Assembly (NCBI RefSeq): GCF_013694245.2
Contig: NZ_CP059322.2
Span: forward strand, 51,001-115,000
Direction: 5' to 3'
DNA length: 64,000 nucleotides
Origin: Micromonospora ferruginea
GTDB taxonomy: Bacteria > Actinomycetota > Actinomycetes > Mycobacteriales > Micromonosporaceae
Part shown: positions 1-7,971 of the stretch, in pieces
Position numbering within the stretch: position 1 is the stretch's first letter
Layout: the number at the start of each line of letters is the position of its first letter
Translations under genes and position numbers: made by a program
Notes under the pieces: generated by a model
The model's input: only the letters and a program-made list of their open reading frames with translations
The model's database searches: none
What the model was told of the DNA's origin: nothing

Positions 1-2
1 GG

Positions 3-656
3 GTGAACGTTGCGGTGGTCGAGGCGTACGCCGGACTGGTCCGGCGGGTGCTGGCCGGGCCGGCGCGGTTGGGGCGTACCCGGCTGGTGGCGGTCGACGG
101 GCCGAGCGGCGCGGGCAAGAGCGTGTTCGCGACGCGCCTCGCGGACGCGTTCGCGGCGACCACGGGCGGCGACCGGCCGCCGCTGGTCCGCACCGACGAC
201 CTGCTCGACGGCTGGGACGACCAGCTCACGTTCTGGGCACGGCTGGAGGAGTGGGTGCTCGGGCCGGTGCGGGCCGGCCGGCCGGGCGGCTACCGCCGGT
301 ACAGCTGGGTCCGCCGGCGTTTCCTGGACCGGGTGGTGCCGGTGCCGGTGGCGCCGGTGCTGATCGTCGAGGGGGTGAGCGCCGCGCGCGCCGCCGTACG
401 CCCCGAGCTGACGCTCTCGGTGCTGGTCACCGCGCCGGCCGAGCTGCGGCTGTCCCGGGCGCTGGCCCGCGACGGCGCGCAGGTCCTGCCTGAGTTGCGC
501 CGCTGGCACGCCGGGGAGCGGGCGCACTTCGCCGCCGACCGCACCCCGGCGGCGGTGGACCTGGTCGTGGACGGCGCCCCGGACCTGCCGCACGATCCGG
601 ACCGCTACTTCGTGCGGCTCGGGCGGGGTCCGGGCTCGGACGTCGCGGCCGGGTAA
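3..656 (+). CDS. uridine kinase-like P-loop nucleoside kinase
   Basis: The 217-residue protein has a clear Walker A motif, GPSGAGKS, at about residues 33-40, directly after a short hydrophobic strand. This is the layout of the uridine kinase / phosphoribulokinase-like P-loop family. An Asp pair follows near residues 65-67 (RTDDLLDGWDD), where the family binds the nucleoside, and an acidic strand end (LIVEGVSAAR) precedes the lid region. The substrate cannot be told from sequence; uridine or cytidine phosphorylation in the cytosol is the family default. The GTG start lies three bases into the window, so upstream signals are not visible and an earlier start cannot be excluded. The next gene begins 21 bases downstream but appears to have its own promoter. 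Confidence 0.75.
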   Translation: MNVAVVEAYAGLVRRVLAGPARLGRTRLVAVDGPSGAGKSVFATRLADAFAATTGGDRPPLVRTDDLLDGWDDQLTFWARLEEWVLGPVRAGRPGGYRRYSWVRRRFLDRVVPVPVAPVLIVEGVSAARAAVRPELTLSVLVTAPAELRLSRALARDGAQVLPELRRWHAGERAHFAADRTPAAVDLVVDGAPDLPHDPDRYFVRLGRGPGSDVAAG

Positions 657-664
657 GGCCGGCA

Positions 665-670
665 TACGAT
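665..670 (+). promoter_or_regulatory. -10-like hexamer of a leaderless promoter (M20 peptidase)
   Basis: TACGAT ends seven bases before the ATG at 678, so transcription would begin at or beside the start codon. There is no Shine-Dalgarno sequence, which fits a leaderless mRNA. No convincing -35 box is seen. Confidence 0.45.
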
Positions 671-677
671 TCCGGTC

Positions 678-2039
678 ATGACCACTCCGATCATGTCCGA
701 GTCCGAGGTGCGGGCCGCCGTCGAGCGGGAACTGCCCGGTGTCCGTGCCGACCTGGAACGACTCGTCCGCATCCCGGGCATCGCCTTCGAGGGCTTCGAC
801 CACTCGCACGTGGAGCGTTCCGCCGAGGCGGTGGCGGAGCTGCTGCGCGGCTGCGGCCTGGACACCCGGATCGTCCGCTCCGGCGGCCAGCCGGCGGTGA
901 TCGGGACGAAGGCGGCCCCGGACGGCGCGCCCACCGTGCTGCTCTACGCCCACCACGACGTGCAGCCGGTCGGCGACCTCGCGCTCTGGGAGTCGGACCC
1001 GTTCGAGCCGGTGGAGCGCGACGGTCGCCTCTACGGCCGGGGCGCGGCCGACGACAAGGCCGGCATCATGGCGCACGTCGCCGCGCTGCGCGCGTTCGGC
1101 GACCGGCTCCCGGTCGGCGTGGTGCTCTTCGTCGAGGGCGAGGAGGAGTACGGCTCGGACTCGCTGGAGCGGCTGCTCGCCGAGCACCGCGACGACCTGG
1201 CGTCGGACGTCATCGTGATCGCCGACTCCACCAACTGGGACGTCGGCGTGCCGGCGCTGACCACCTCGCTGCGCGGCATCGTGAACTGCTTCGTGGAGGT
1301 CCGCACGCTCGACCACGCGGTGCACAGCGGCATGTTCGGCGGCGCCGTGCCGGACGCGCTCACCGCGCTGGTGAAGCTGCTCGGCACGCTGCACGACGAC
1401 GCCGGTGACGTCGCGGTGGACGGGTTGGCCACCCGGGAGGGCGCGAGCGTCGACTACCCGGAGGACCGGTTCCGCGCGGAGGCCGGCCTGGTCGACGGCG
1501 CGCGGCTGTTCGGCACCGGCCGGATCACCGACCGGCTCTGGACGAAGCCGGCGCTGGCGATCCTGGGCGTCGACGCGCCGACCACCGGGGAGGCGCCGAA
1601 CGCGCTGGTCCCGGCCGCGAAGGCGAAGCTGAGCGTACGGCTGGCGCCGGGCGACGACCCGAAGAAGGCGTACGCGGCGCTGACCGCGCACCTGGAGCGG
1701 AACGCGCCGTGGGGCGCGCAGGTGACGGTGACGTTCGAGCACGACGGCGCGCCCTGCGTGATCGACGCGAGCGGGCCGATGTTCGACGCGGCGCGGGCGG
1801 CGTTCCGGGGCGCCTGGGACGGCACCGACCCGGTCGACATCGGGGTGGGCGGTTCGATCCCGTTCATCGCCACGTTCCAGGAGATGTTCCCGGCCGCGGC
1901 GATCCTGGTGACCGGCGTGGAGGACCCGCACGCCCGGGCGCACGGGCCGAACGAGAGCCTGCACCTGGGCGAGTTCGCCCGGGTCTGCCTGGCCGAGGCG
2001 CTGCTGCTGGCGAAGGTGGCCGAGGCGGGCCGCTCCTGA
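678..2039 (+). CDS. M20 family dipeptidase / metallopeptidase
   Basis: This 453-residue protein is a zinc-dependent amidohydrolase of the M20/M25/M40 family, probably a cytosolic dipeptidase. The first metal motif AHHDVQP lies at about residues 91-97. The bridging aspartate follows in GRGAADDKAG near residue 125, and the general-base/metal glutamates in EGEEEYGS near residue 155. Histidines in the lid domain (AVHSGMFGG) and the C-terminal HGPNE complete the usual set, so the enzyme looks intact. Length is normal for the family. The ATG at 678 is chosen because a -10-like TACGAT ends seven bases before it. It stands alone; the next element downstream is an insertion sequence. The exact dipeptide substrate is not predictable. 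Confidence 0.9.
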   Translation: MTTPIMSESEVRAAVERELPGVRADLERLVRIPGIAFEGFDHSHVERSAEAVAELLRGCGLDTRIVRSGGQPAVIGTKAAPDGAPTVLLYAHHDVQPVGDLALWESDPFEPVERDGRLYGRGAADDKAGIMAHVAALRAFGDRLPVGVVLFVEGEEEYGSDSLERLLAEHRDDLASDVIVIADSTNWDVGVPALTTSLRGIVNCFVEVRTLDHAVHSGMFGGAVPDALTALVKLLGTLHDDAGDVAVDGLATREGASVDYPEDRFRAEAGLVDGARLFGTGRITDRLWTKPALAILGVDAPTTGEAPNALVPAAKAKLSVRLAPGDDPKKAYAALTAHLERNAPWGAQVTVTFEHDGAPCVIDASGPMFDAARAAFRGAWDGTDPVDIGVGGSIPFIATFQEMFPAAAILVTGVEDPHARAHGPNESLHLGEFARVCLAEALLLAKVAEAGRS

Positions 2040-2131
2040 CCGGGGGCGGACGTCGGGCGACGCGCGCCGTCGTCACGGTGGGTGACGCTGGCGGTGAGGC
2101 GACGAGGTGGAGAGCGATGTACCCGACGGTC

Positions 2132-2139
2132 ATAATTAT
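2132..2139. repeat. left 8-bp target-site duplication of the ISL3-type element
   Basis: ATAATTAT lies directly outside the left inverted repeat and is repeated exactly at 3537-3544. It is a perfect palindrome and entirely A+T in a region of very high GC. An 8-bp duplication is the known signature of ISL3-family transposition. Confidence 0.85.
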
Positions 2140-3536
2140 GGGTCTTGTGACGTGTTTGTGGGTGGTTGGGCGCGTCGTTGATGGGGCACGCCGTTGTCCT
2201 GCCTAGGTTCTGGCTTGTCGAAGGTCAGAACTAGTGGGCGGGGCAACGGCGTGCGTTCGGTAAGGGTATGGGCTCGGTTGTTCGGGGTCGAGCAGGCGGT
2301 GCTCGAGGGTGTCGAGTTCGATGCGGTCGAGTCGGTGGTGGTGGCTCGGGTGCGGGTGCGGCGGGGTGCTCGGCATCGGTGTCCGCATTGTCGTCGTCGG
2401 TGTGCGGGGTATGACGCGGGTGTTCGGCGGCGGTGGCGGGCGTTGGATCTGGGGACGGTGCGGGCGGTGATCGAGGCCGATGCGCCGCGGGTGTCGTGTC
2501 GGGTGCATGGGGTGATCGTCGCGGCGGTGCCGTGGGCGCGTCATGGGGCGGGGCATACCCGGGCGTTCGATCAGGTGGTGGCGTGGTTGGCGGTGCACGC
2601 GGCGAAGTCGGTGGTGTCGCGGTTGATGCGGATCAGTTGGCGCACGGTGGGGGCGATCGTGGCGCGGGTGTGGGCTGACACCGGCGACGCGGTGGATCGC
2701 CTCGACGGGTTGCGTCGCATTGGTATCGACGAGGTCAGCTATAAGAAGGGCCACCGGTATCTGAGCGTGGTGGTCGACCACGACACCGGTCGACTGGTGT
2801 GGGCCGCTGCGGGCAAGAGCGCGGCCACGCTGCACGCGTTCTTCGACCTGCTCGGTCCCGAGCGGGCCGCCGCGATCACTCACGTGTCGGCCGACGGCGC
2901 GGACTGGATCACGACCGTGGTGCGGCGTCGTTGCCCGAACGCGGTGCGCTGCGCCGACCCGTTTCACGTCGTGGCGTGGGCCAGCGACGCCGTCGACCGG
3001 GTCCGCCGACAGGTATGGAACGCCGCGACCGGTCGGGGAGCAGGCCGCCGCGGGGTGGCCGTCGGCGAAGCGCGGCTGGTGAAGAACACCCGCTGGGCGC
3101 TATGGAAGAACCCGAACAACCTCACCGACGCCCAGCGGGCCACCCTCGCCTGGATCGCCAAGACCCACCCCCGCCTGCACCGAGCCTGGGCCCTCAAAGA
3201 AGGCCTGCGCTACGTGTTCACCCTGGCCAAAACCAGCCCACCAGCCGCGGTCGAAGCCCTCGACCGTTGGGTCGAATGGGCCCGCCGCAGCCGCATCGAC
3301 ATCTTCGTCGACCTACAACGCCGCGTCACGCGTCACCGCGACGCGATCATCGCCTCCATCACCCACGGCCTGTCCAACGGCCGCATCGAGTCCGTCAACG
3401 CCAAGATCCGCCTGATCACCCGGATGGCCTTCGGCTTCCACTCACCCGACGCCCTCATCGCCCTGGCCATGCTCAACCTCGGCGGCCACCAACCCCAACT
3501 CCCCAACCGGTGACCCACACATCCATCACAAGACCC
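2140..3536 (+). mobile_element. complete ISL3-family insertion sequence, 1397 bp
   Basis: The element is bounded by imperfect terminal inverted repeats of about 24 bp. Both ends begin GGGTCTTGTGA and share a second block, TGGGT, after eight less conserved bases. Outside lie identical 8-bp copies of ATAATTAT. Inside is a single full-length transposase gene with intact catalytic residues. Ends, duplication and gene are all undamaged, which suggests a fairly recent insertion and possible present activity. It sits between the M20 peptidase gene and a small ORF, in what was otherwise an intergenic region. Confidence 0.9.
2251..3513 (+). CDS. ISL3 family transposase
   Basis: This DDE transposase has 420 residues from the GTG at 2251. 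The N-terminus carries the ISL3 zinc-binding motif (HRCPHCRRRC, about residues 42-51), followed by a helix-turn-helix region around 115-145. The catalytic acidic residues are visible: Asp in GIDEVSYKKG (about residue 160), Asp in VSADGADW (about 215), and Glu in NGRIESVNAKIR near the C-terminus, followed by the typical helix ending in MLNLGG. A TTG at 2194 would add a tail that looks non-coding, so 2251 is preferred. Codon use has noticeably more GT and TTG codons in its first half than neighbouring genes, in keeping with foreign origin. Confidence 0.9.
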   Translation: MRSVRVWARLFGVEQAVLEGVEFDAVESVVVARVRVRRGARHRCPHCRRRCAGYDAGVRRRWRALDLGTVRAVIEADAPRVSCRVHGVIVAAVPWARHGAGHTRAFDQVVAWLAVHAAKSVVSRLMRISWRTVGAIVARVWADTGDAVDRLDGLRRIGIDEVSYKKGHRYLSVVVDHDTGRLVWAAAGKSAATLHAFFDLLGPERAAAITHVSADGADWITTVVRRRCPNAVRCADPFHVVAWASDAVDRVRRQVWNAATGRGAGRRGVAVGEARLVKNTRWALWKNPNNLTDAQRATLAWIAKTHPRLHRAWALKEGLRYVFTLAKTSPPAAVEALDRWVEWARRSRIDIFVDLQRRVTRHRDAIIASITHGLSNGRIESVNAKIRLITRMAFGFHSPDALIALAMLNLGGHQPQLPNR

Positions 3537-3544
3537 ATAATTAT
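3537..3544. repeat. right 8-bp target-site duplication of the ISL3-type element
   Basis: An exact second copy of ATAATTAT follows directly after the right terminal inverted repeat, which ends ...TCACAAGACCC at 3536. Confidence 0.85.
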
Positions 3545-3676
3545 GCCTCTGCGGTATGTCGCTCCCGGTCGGCGTCTCTGTCCGGTCCCGACACGCCGCG
3601 TGTCGAAACCGTAACTTCGAGATGGATGTCGCGGTTTGTGGCGTGTCGACCAGTCAGGTGTTATAGCCTTTCGAAC

Positions 3677-3883
3677 ATGCGTACGAACGACGAGATGGCG
3701 CGGCTCCAGGCCGCTGTCCGTGCTCTGGGGGACGTCGACGTCTCCGCGTGGCCCGAGGCCACGCTCAAGGAACAGCTCGGTGAGCTCTCGGCCACGCTGG
3801 TCACGCTCGACGCGCTGCTCACCCGGGTCGCCGAGGGGGTGCGCGGGCGCGGCCTGCGGGTCGAGGAGCCGGTCTCGGCCTGA
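3677..3883 (+). CDS. small hypothetical protein, DUF222 N-terminus-like
   Basis: A 68-residue ORF is predicted to be helical, with a run of the type LxxxLxxLxxxLxxLxALLTRVAEGVRGRG. This resembles the N-terminal helices of DUF222/13E12 HNH-nuclease proteins, but the rest of that protein is absent and the ORF stops cleanly at 3883. It may be a stand-alone small protein or a leftover N-terminal piece. A TATAGC hexamer at 3662-3667, nine bases before the ATG, could be its -10 box. A strong hairpin follows its stop. The function is unknown; the DUF222 link is a weak resemblance only. Confidence 0.5.
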   Translation: MRTNDEMARLQAAVRALGDVDVSAWPEATLKEQLGELSATLVTLDALLTRVAEGVRGRGLRVEEPVSA

Positions 3884-3909
3884 TCTTCGGGGCGCCGCAA
3901 GCGGCCCGG

Positions 3910-3948
3910 CGCGCGAGGCCCGGCGACCGGCACGACGGGCCTCGCGCG
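3910..3948 (+). terminator. hairpin terminator after the small ORF
   Basis: Two perfect 13-base complementary arms (3910-3922 and 3936-3948, CGCGCGAGGCCCG) are separated by 13 bases. The hairpin lies 27 bases after a stop codon and upstream of an independent promoter. No T-tract follows, as is usual in high-GC actinomycetes. Confidence 0.6.
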
Positions 3949-4026
3949 TCCGGGCGTCCGGCGATCCGGCGCACCCGAAACGGTGCGCCGGGCCGCCGGA
4001 ACCGCCTCGATGTCACCGCCGGCTGG

Positions 4027-4032
4027 CAGGAT
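4027..4032 (+). promoter_or_regulatory. -10-like hexamer of a leaderless promoter (DNA ligase)
   Basis: CAGGAT ends six bases before the GTG at 4039. The same CAGGAT-spacer-start arrangement occurs at several other genes in this window, which favours 4039 over the overlapping GTG at 4033. Confidence 0.45.
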
Positions 4033-4038
4033 GTGGAC

Positions 4039-5622
4039 GTGCGTTTCGCGGAGCTGGCGGCCACCTCGGCCGCGGTGGGGGCCACCGGCGGCCGGCGGGC
4101 CAAGGTGGAGTTGCTGGCCGCCGCGCTGCGCGCGCTCGACCCCGGCGAGATCCCGGCCGGCGCCGGTTACCTCGCCGGTGAGCTGCGGCAGCGGCAGACC
4201 GGCGTCGGCTGGGCGGGCCTGCGTGACCTGCCGCCACCGGCGGCCGAGCCGACCCTGACCGTGGCCGCCGTCGACGCGCGGATCGAGGAGATCTCCCGGG
4301 TCGGCGGCGCCGGCTCCCAGGCCCGGCGGCGGGAGCTGGTCGGTCGGCTGTTCGCCGCGGCCACCGCCGACGAGCAGCGCCTGCTGGTCGGCCTGTTCCG
4401 CGGCGAGCTGCGCCAGGGCGCCCAGTCCGGCCTGCTGGCCGAGGCGGTGGCCCGGGCCGCCGACGTGCCGGTGACGGCCGTCCGGCGGGCCCTGCTGCTC
4501 GCCGGGGACCTGCGGGCGGTGGCCGTCGCGGCGCTCACCGGCGGTGCCGCCGCGCTGGCCGGCTTCGGGCTCCAGGTGGGCCGTCCGCTCGCGCCGATGC
4601 TCGCGCAGAGCGCGCCGACGGTCGACGAGGCGCTGACCGCCACCGGCGTCCCGGCCGTGGTCGACGTCAAGCTCGACGGCATCCGCATCCAGGTGCACCG
4701 CTCCGGGGCGGACGTCGCGGTCTTCACCCGCAGCCTCGACGAGATCACCGGCCGGCTGCCCGAGGTGGTGGCCGCCGTCCGCGCGTTGCCCGCCCGTGAG
4801 CTGGTGCTCGACGGCGAGGCGATCGGGCTGGACGCGACCGGCCGGCCGTTGCCGTTCCAGCAGACGTCGAGCCACGCGGCGCGGCGCACCACGGCCAGCA
4901 CCACCGGCCGCACCCCGGTCGCGCCCGCCGTGCTGGCCGCCGCCGAGCGGGCCGGCGAGCCGGTGCTCACGCCGTACTTCTTCGACCTGCTGCACCTCGA
5001 CGGCACCGACCTGATCGATCTGCCCGGGCGGGAGCGGTGGGCGACGCTCGCCCGCGCGGTCGACCCGGCGCTGCTGGTCGGCCGGGTGGAGGTGGACGAC
5101 CCGGTGCAGGCCGGCGCGGCGTTCGCCGCGGCGGTCGACGCCGGCCAGGAGGGGGTGGTGGTCAAGGACCCGGCCGCGCCCTACGACGCCGGGCGGCGCG
5201 GCGCGGCCTGGGTCAAGGTCAAGCCCCGGCACACGCTCGACCTGGTGGTGCTCGCGGTCGAGTGGGGCAGCGGCCGGCGTCAGGGCTGGTTGTCCAACCT
5301 GCACCTGGGCGCCCGCGACCCGGGCAGCGGCGAGTTCGTCATGCTCGGCAAGACGTTCAAGGGGCTCACCGACGAGACGCTGCGCTGGCAGACCGAGCGC
5401 TTCCTGTCGCTGGCCGTGGAGAAGGGCGACTGGGTGGTGCGGGTCCGCCCCGAGCAGGTGGTCGAGATCGCCTTCGACGGGGTGCAGACGAGCAGCCGCT
5501 ACCCGGGCGGGATGGCGTTGCGCTTCGCCCGGGTGGTGCGCTACCGCGACGACAAGACCGCCGCCGAGGCGGACACGATCGACGCGGTCCGGGCGATCCA
5601 CGCCGGCCGGGTCACCGGCTGA
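4039..5622 (+). CDS. lig: ATP-dependent DNA ligase
   Basis: This 527-residue protein seals nicks in duplex DNA with ATP as cofactor. The N-terminal about 190 residues are the helical DNA-binding domain (RRELVGRLF, ADEQRLLVGLFRGELRQG). The adenylation motif VKLDGIRIQ follows, with the catalytic Lys at about residue 211. Later nucleotidyltransferase motifs are seen: DGEAIG, YFFDLLHLDG, EGVVVKDPAAPY and WVKVKPRHTLDLVV. A C-terminal OB fold follows. Size and architecture match the stand-alone LigB-type actinobacterial ligase, without polymerase or nuclease domains. The replicative ligase in such organisms is the NAD-dependent LigA, so this one is probably accessory or repair. Convergent with the SURF1 gene; only 13 bases separate the stops. 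Confidence 0.92.
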   Translation: MRFAELAATSAAVGATGGRRAKVELLAAALRALDPGEIPAGAGYLAGELRQRQTGVGWAGLRDLPPPAAEPTLTVAAVDARIEEISRVGGAGSQARRRELVGRLFAAATADEQRLLVGLFRGELRQGAQSGLLAEAVARAADVPVTAVRRALLLAGDLRAVAVAALTGGAAALAGFGLQVGRPLAPMLAQSAPTVDEALTATGVPAVVDVKLDGIRIQVHRSGADVAVFTRSLDEITGRLPEVVAAVRALPARELVLDGEAIGLDATGRPLPFQQTSSHAARRTTASTTGRTPVAPAVLAAAERAGEPVLTPYFFDLLHLDGTDLIDLPGRERWATLARAVDPALLVGRVEVDDPVQAGAAFAAAVDAGQEGVVVKDPAAPYDAGRRGAAWVKVKPRHTLDLVVLAVEWGSGRRQGWLSNLHLGARDPGSGEFVMLGKTFKGLTDETLRWQTERFLSLAVEKGDWVVRVRPEQVVEIAFDGVQTSSRYPGGMALRFARVVRYRDDKTAAEADTIDAVRAIHAGRVTG

Positions 5623-5639
5623 GCCCGGCCCGGGCTCAG
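5619..5639. terminator. palindrome carrying both convergent stop codons
   Basis: The arms CTGAGCCCGG (5619-5628) and CCGGGCTCAG (5630-5639) are perfectly complementary around one central base. The stop codon of the ligase gene (5620-5622) and that of the SURF1 gene on the opposite strand (5636-5638) are both inside it. It may act as a bidirectional terminator, but the minimal loop makes this uncertain. Confidence 0.4.
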
Positions 5640-6466
5640 GGGGCGGCGGGGCCGGTGGCGGCCGGCTCGGCGGCCCGGTCCACCGGCACGCGCGGGCCGT
5701 CCAGGCCGGCGCGTCGGCGGGCCTCCCGGCGCGCCACCCAGCCGTAACCGACCAGGCTCATCACCGCGAAGATCCACCACTGCCACACGTAGCCGAAGTT
5801 CTGCCAGTTGTTGGTGTGCCCGATCGGCACCGCCCGGAAGACCGGGTCGGCGGCCGGCGTCTGCCCGTCCAGCAGCACGTAGCCGCCGGTCACCGGATAG
5901 GGGAGCTGCTTCGCCAGGCGGGAGATGTCGATCCGCCGGGCCTCCAGCTTGCCGTCGCGGCGGGCGACCGCGCCGCCGCCGCTCTCGCTGCCGACCACCC
6001 GGCCGGTGACGGTCACCTCGCCGGTCGGCGCCGCCGGCACCGACGGCTGGACGGTCGCGCCGCCGCCCGGGACCGGCGGGATCCAGCCGCGGTCGACGAG
6101 CACCGCGCTGCCGTCGGCCAGCACCAGCGGGGTGAGCACCTCGAAGCCGACCGTGCTGTCCACGGTCCGGCCGCGGATCAGGACGTCGTTCGCGCTGTCG
6201 TAGCGGCCGGTGGCGGTGACCCGGCTCCAGGTGAGCCGCTCGGCCGGGGCCGGGCCGACGCTGACGGCGGGGCCGGTCGGCGCGGGCAGGGCGTCCCGCA
6301 GCGGCGCGGGGGTCATCGTCGCGCCGGCGTCGATCCGTTCGTTGATCGCCGTCCGGCCGTGGTAGCGGTCGAGCTGCCAGTTGCCCAGGAACACCATCAC
6401 CGCAGCGGCCACCAGGGTCAGCGCGAGGTAGCCGAGCCAGCGCGGGGTCAGCAGGAACCGGTACAC
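5636..6466 (-). CDS. SURF1 family cytochrome oxidase biogenesis protein
   Basis: From the GTG at 6466 this is a 276-residue membrane protein. It has an N-terminal transmembrane helix at about residues 8-26 (WLGYLALTLVAAAVMVFLG), the family motif GNWQLDRYHGR right after it, a large extracytoplasmic domain, and a second helix near residues 220-240 (WQWWIFAVMSLVGYGW). This two-helix layout is typical of SURF1, which helps assemble the aa3-type cytochrome c oxidase. The start at 6466 is preferred over a GTG at 6499 for two reasons: a -10-like TAGCCT on this strand ends eight bases before it, and the family usually begins YRFLLTPRW. Confidence 0.88.
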   Translation of the reverse strand: MYRFLLTPRWLGYLALTLVAAAVMVFLGNWQLDRYHGRTAINERIDAGATMTPAPLRDALPAPTGPAVSVGPAPAERLTWSRVTATGRYDSANDVLIRGRTVDSTVGFEVLTPLVLADGSAVLVDRGWIPPVPGGGATVQPSVPAAPTGEVTVTGRVVGSESGGGAVARRDGKLEARRIDISRLAKQLPYPVTGGYVLLDGQTPAADPVFRAVPIGHTNNWQNFGYVWQWWIFAVMSLVGYGWVARREARRRAGLDGPRVPVDRAAEPAATGPAAP

Positions 6467-6600
6467 GTTGGCAAAGGCTACCCGTATGAGCCGGGCCACT
6501 CGTGGCTGCGGCGGAATCCCGGCGCCCGGGCGGACGCCGCGCGCCGAGCCGGACGGGTATGGTCACGCGGGCGGAAATCCCCCGGATCCAGGAGTCGATG

Positions 6601-7971
6601 ATGACCGACGTGCCCCGCGTCGTGCTGAGCGCGCCCTCCTCGGGGCACGGCACCGGTGCCCTCTCCCTCGGCCTGCTCGCGGCCCTGGCCGACCGGGAGC
6701 TGCCGGTGGCCGGGTTCAAGGTCGGGCCGGACCAGGTGGACGCCGCGTACCTCGGGTTGGCCGCCGGTCGGCCGGGGCGCACGCTGGATCCACGCCTGGT
6801 CGGCCCGGAGCGGATCGCCCCGCTCTTCGCGCACGGCGCGGCCGGGGCCGGCTTCGCGCTGGTGCAGGGCACCATGGGGCTCTACGACTCGGCCGCCGGC
6901 CGGCCGGAGAGCGAGTCCACCGCCGCCGTCGCCACCGCGCTGCGCAGCCCGGTCGTGCTGGTGGTGGACGTGGCCGCGATGGGCCAGTCGGTGGCCGCGC
7001 TGGTGCACGGCTTCCGGGCGTACGACGAGCAGCTCTGGCTGGCCGGCGTGATCCTCAACCGGGTGGCCTCGCCCCGGCACGAGACGCTGTTGCGTGAGGC
7101 GCTGGACGACGTCGGGGTGCCGGTCTACGGCGCGCTGCGCCGGCACGAGCTGCCGCCGGTGCTGCCCGCCCGCCGGCACGGCGCCGCGCCGGTGGTGCGC
7201 GGCGACGCCGAGGCCGAGCGGGGCGTGCGCCGGCTCGGTGAGGCGGTGGCCGCCACCGTCGACCTGGACCGGCTGCTGACGCTGGCCCGGTCCGCGCCCG
7301 CGCTGACCGTCGAGCCGTGGTCGGCCGAGCCGGCGGACGGGCCGCCCGGGTCCGGCCAGCGACCGGTGGTCGCGCTCGCCGGCGGTCCGGCCGGCAGCTA
7401 CAGCCATCCGGAGACCGCCGAGCTGCTGCGTGCCGCCGGCGCCGAGGTGGTCACGCTCGATCCGCTGCGCGACGAGACGCTGCCCGCCGGGGTCCGCGCG
7501 CTGGTCGTCGGCGGCGGGCTCCCGGAGACGTACGCGGATCAGCTCTCCGCCAACCGCCGGCTCTGCATCGCGGTGGCCGAGCTGGCCCGCACCGGCCGCC
7601 CGGTGGTGGCCGAGGGCGCCGGCCTGCTCTGGCTGGCCCGCGAGCTGGACGGCCTGCCGATGTGCGGGGTGCTCGACGCGGTCGGGACGGTCCGCGACGG
7701 CCTGGTGGTGGGCTACCGGGAGGCCACCTCGGTCACCGACAGCGTGGTGGTCCCGGCCGGCGTCACGGTGACCGGGCACAAGCAGCACGCGGCGGTGCTC
7801 ACCCCGCGCGCCGGCGACCGGCCGGCCTGGCAGTGGGGCGGCGGCACGCCGGAGGGCTTCGTCCACCACGGCGTGCACGCCTCGCAGCTCGTGCCGCACT
7901 GGGCCGCGCTGTCCGGTGTCGCCGACCGGCTGGTGGCCGCCGCCCGGACGCCCGCGACGGCGTCCGCGTGA
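6601..7971 (+). CDS. cobB: cobyrinate a,c-diamide synthase with altered glutaminase site
   Basis: The roughly 456-residue CobB/CbiA-type enzyme amidates the a and c side chains of cobyrinate in cobalamin synthesis. The N-terminal P-loop-like ATPase domain starts with SAPSSGHGTG and continues with KVGPDQVD and a DPRLVGPER region. The C-terminal class I glutaminase-like domain begins near residue 255 (RPVVALAGGPAGSYSHPET). Where the family has a nucleophilic Cys in a context like AEC(A/G)GL, this protein reads AEGAGL, with Gly at about residue 339 (codon GGC, 7615-7617). It may therefore use free ammonia, or the assignment of activity is imperfect. The ATG at 6601 has GGAG seven bases upstream; an adjacent ATG at 6598 is an alternative. 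The stop overlaps the next gene's GTG. Confidence 0.85.
   Translation: MTDVPRVVLSAPSSGHGTGALSLGLLAALADRELPVAGFKVGPDQVDAAYLGLAAGRPGRTLDPRLVGPERIAPLFAHGAAGAGFALVQGTMGLYDSAAGRPESESTAAVATALRSPVVLVVDVAAMGQSVAALVHGFRAYDEQLWLAGVILNRVASPRHETLLREALDDVGVPVYGALRRHELPPVLPARRHGAAPVVRGDAEAERGVRRLGEAVAATVDLDRLLTLARSAPALTVEPWSAEPADGPPGSGQRPVVALAGGPAGSYSHPETAELLRAAGAEVVTLDPLRDETLPAGVRALVVGGGLPETYADQLSANRRLCIAVAELARTGRPVVAEGAGLLWLARELDGLPMCGVLDAVGTVRDGLVVGYREATSVTDSVVVPAGVTVTGHKQHAAVLTPRAGDRPAWQWGGGTPEGFVHHGVHASQLVPHWAALSGVADRLVAAARTPATASA

Noticed and set aside
2194..2250. Earlier TTG start of the ISL3 transposase
   Set aside because: The added residues do not resemble the family N-terminus, and GTG at 2251 gives the usual start just before the zinc motif.
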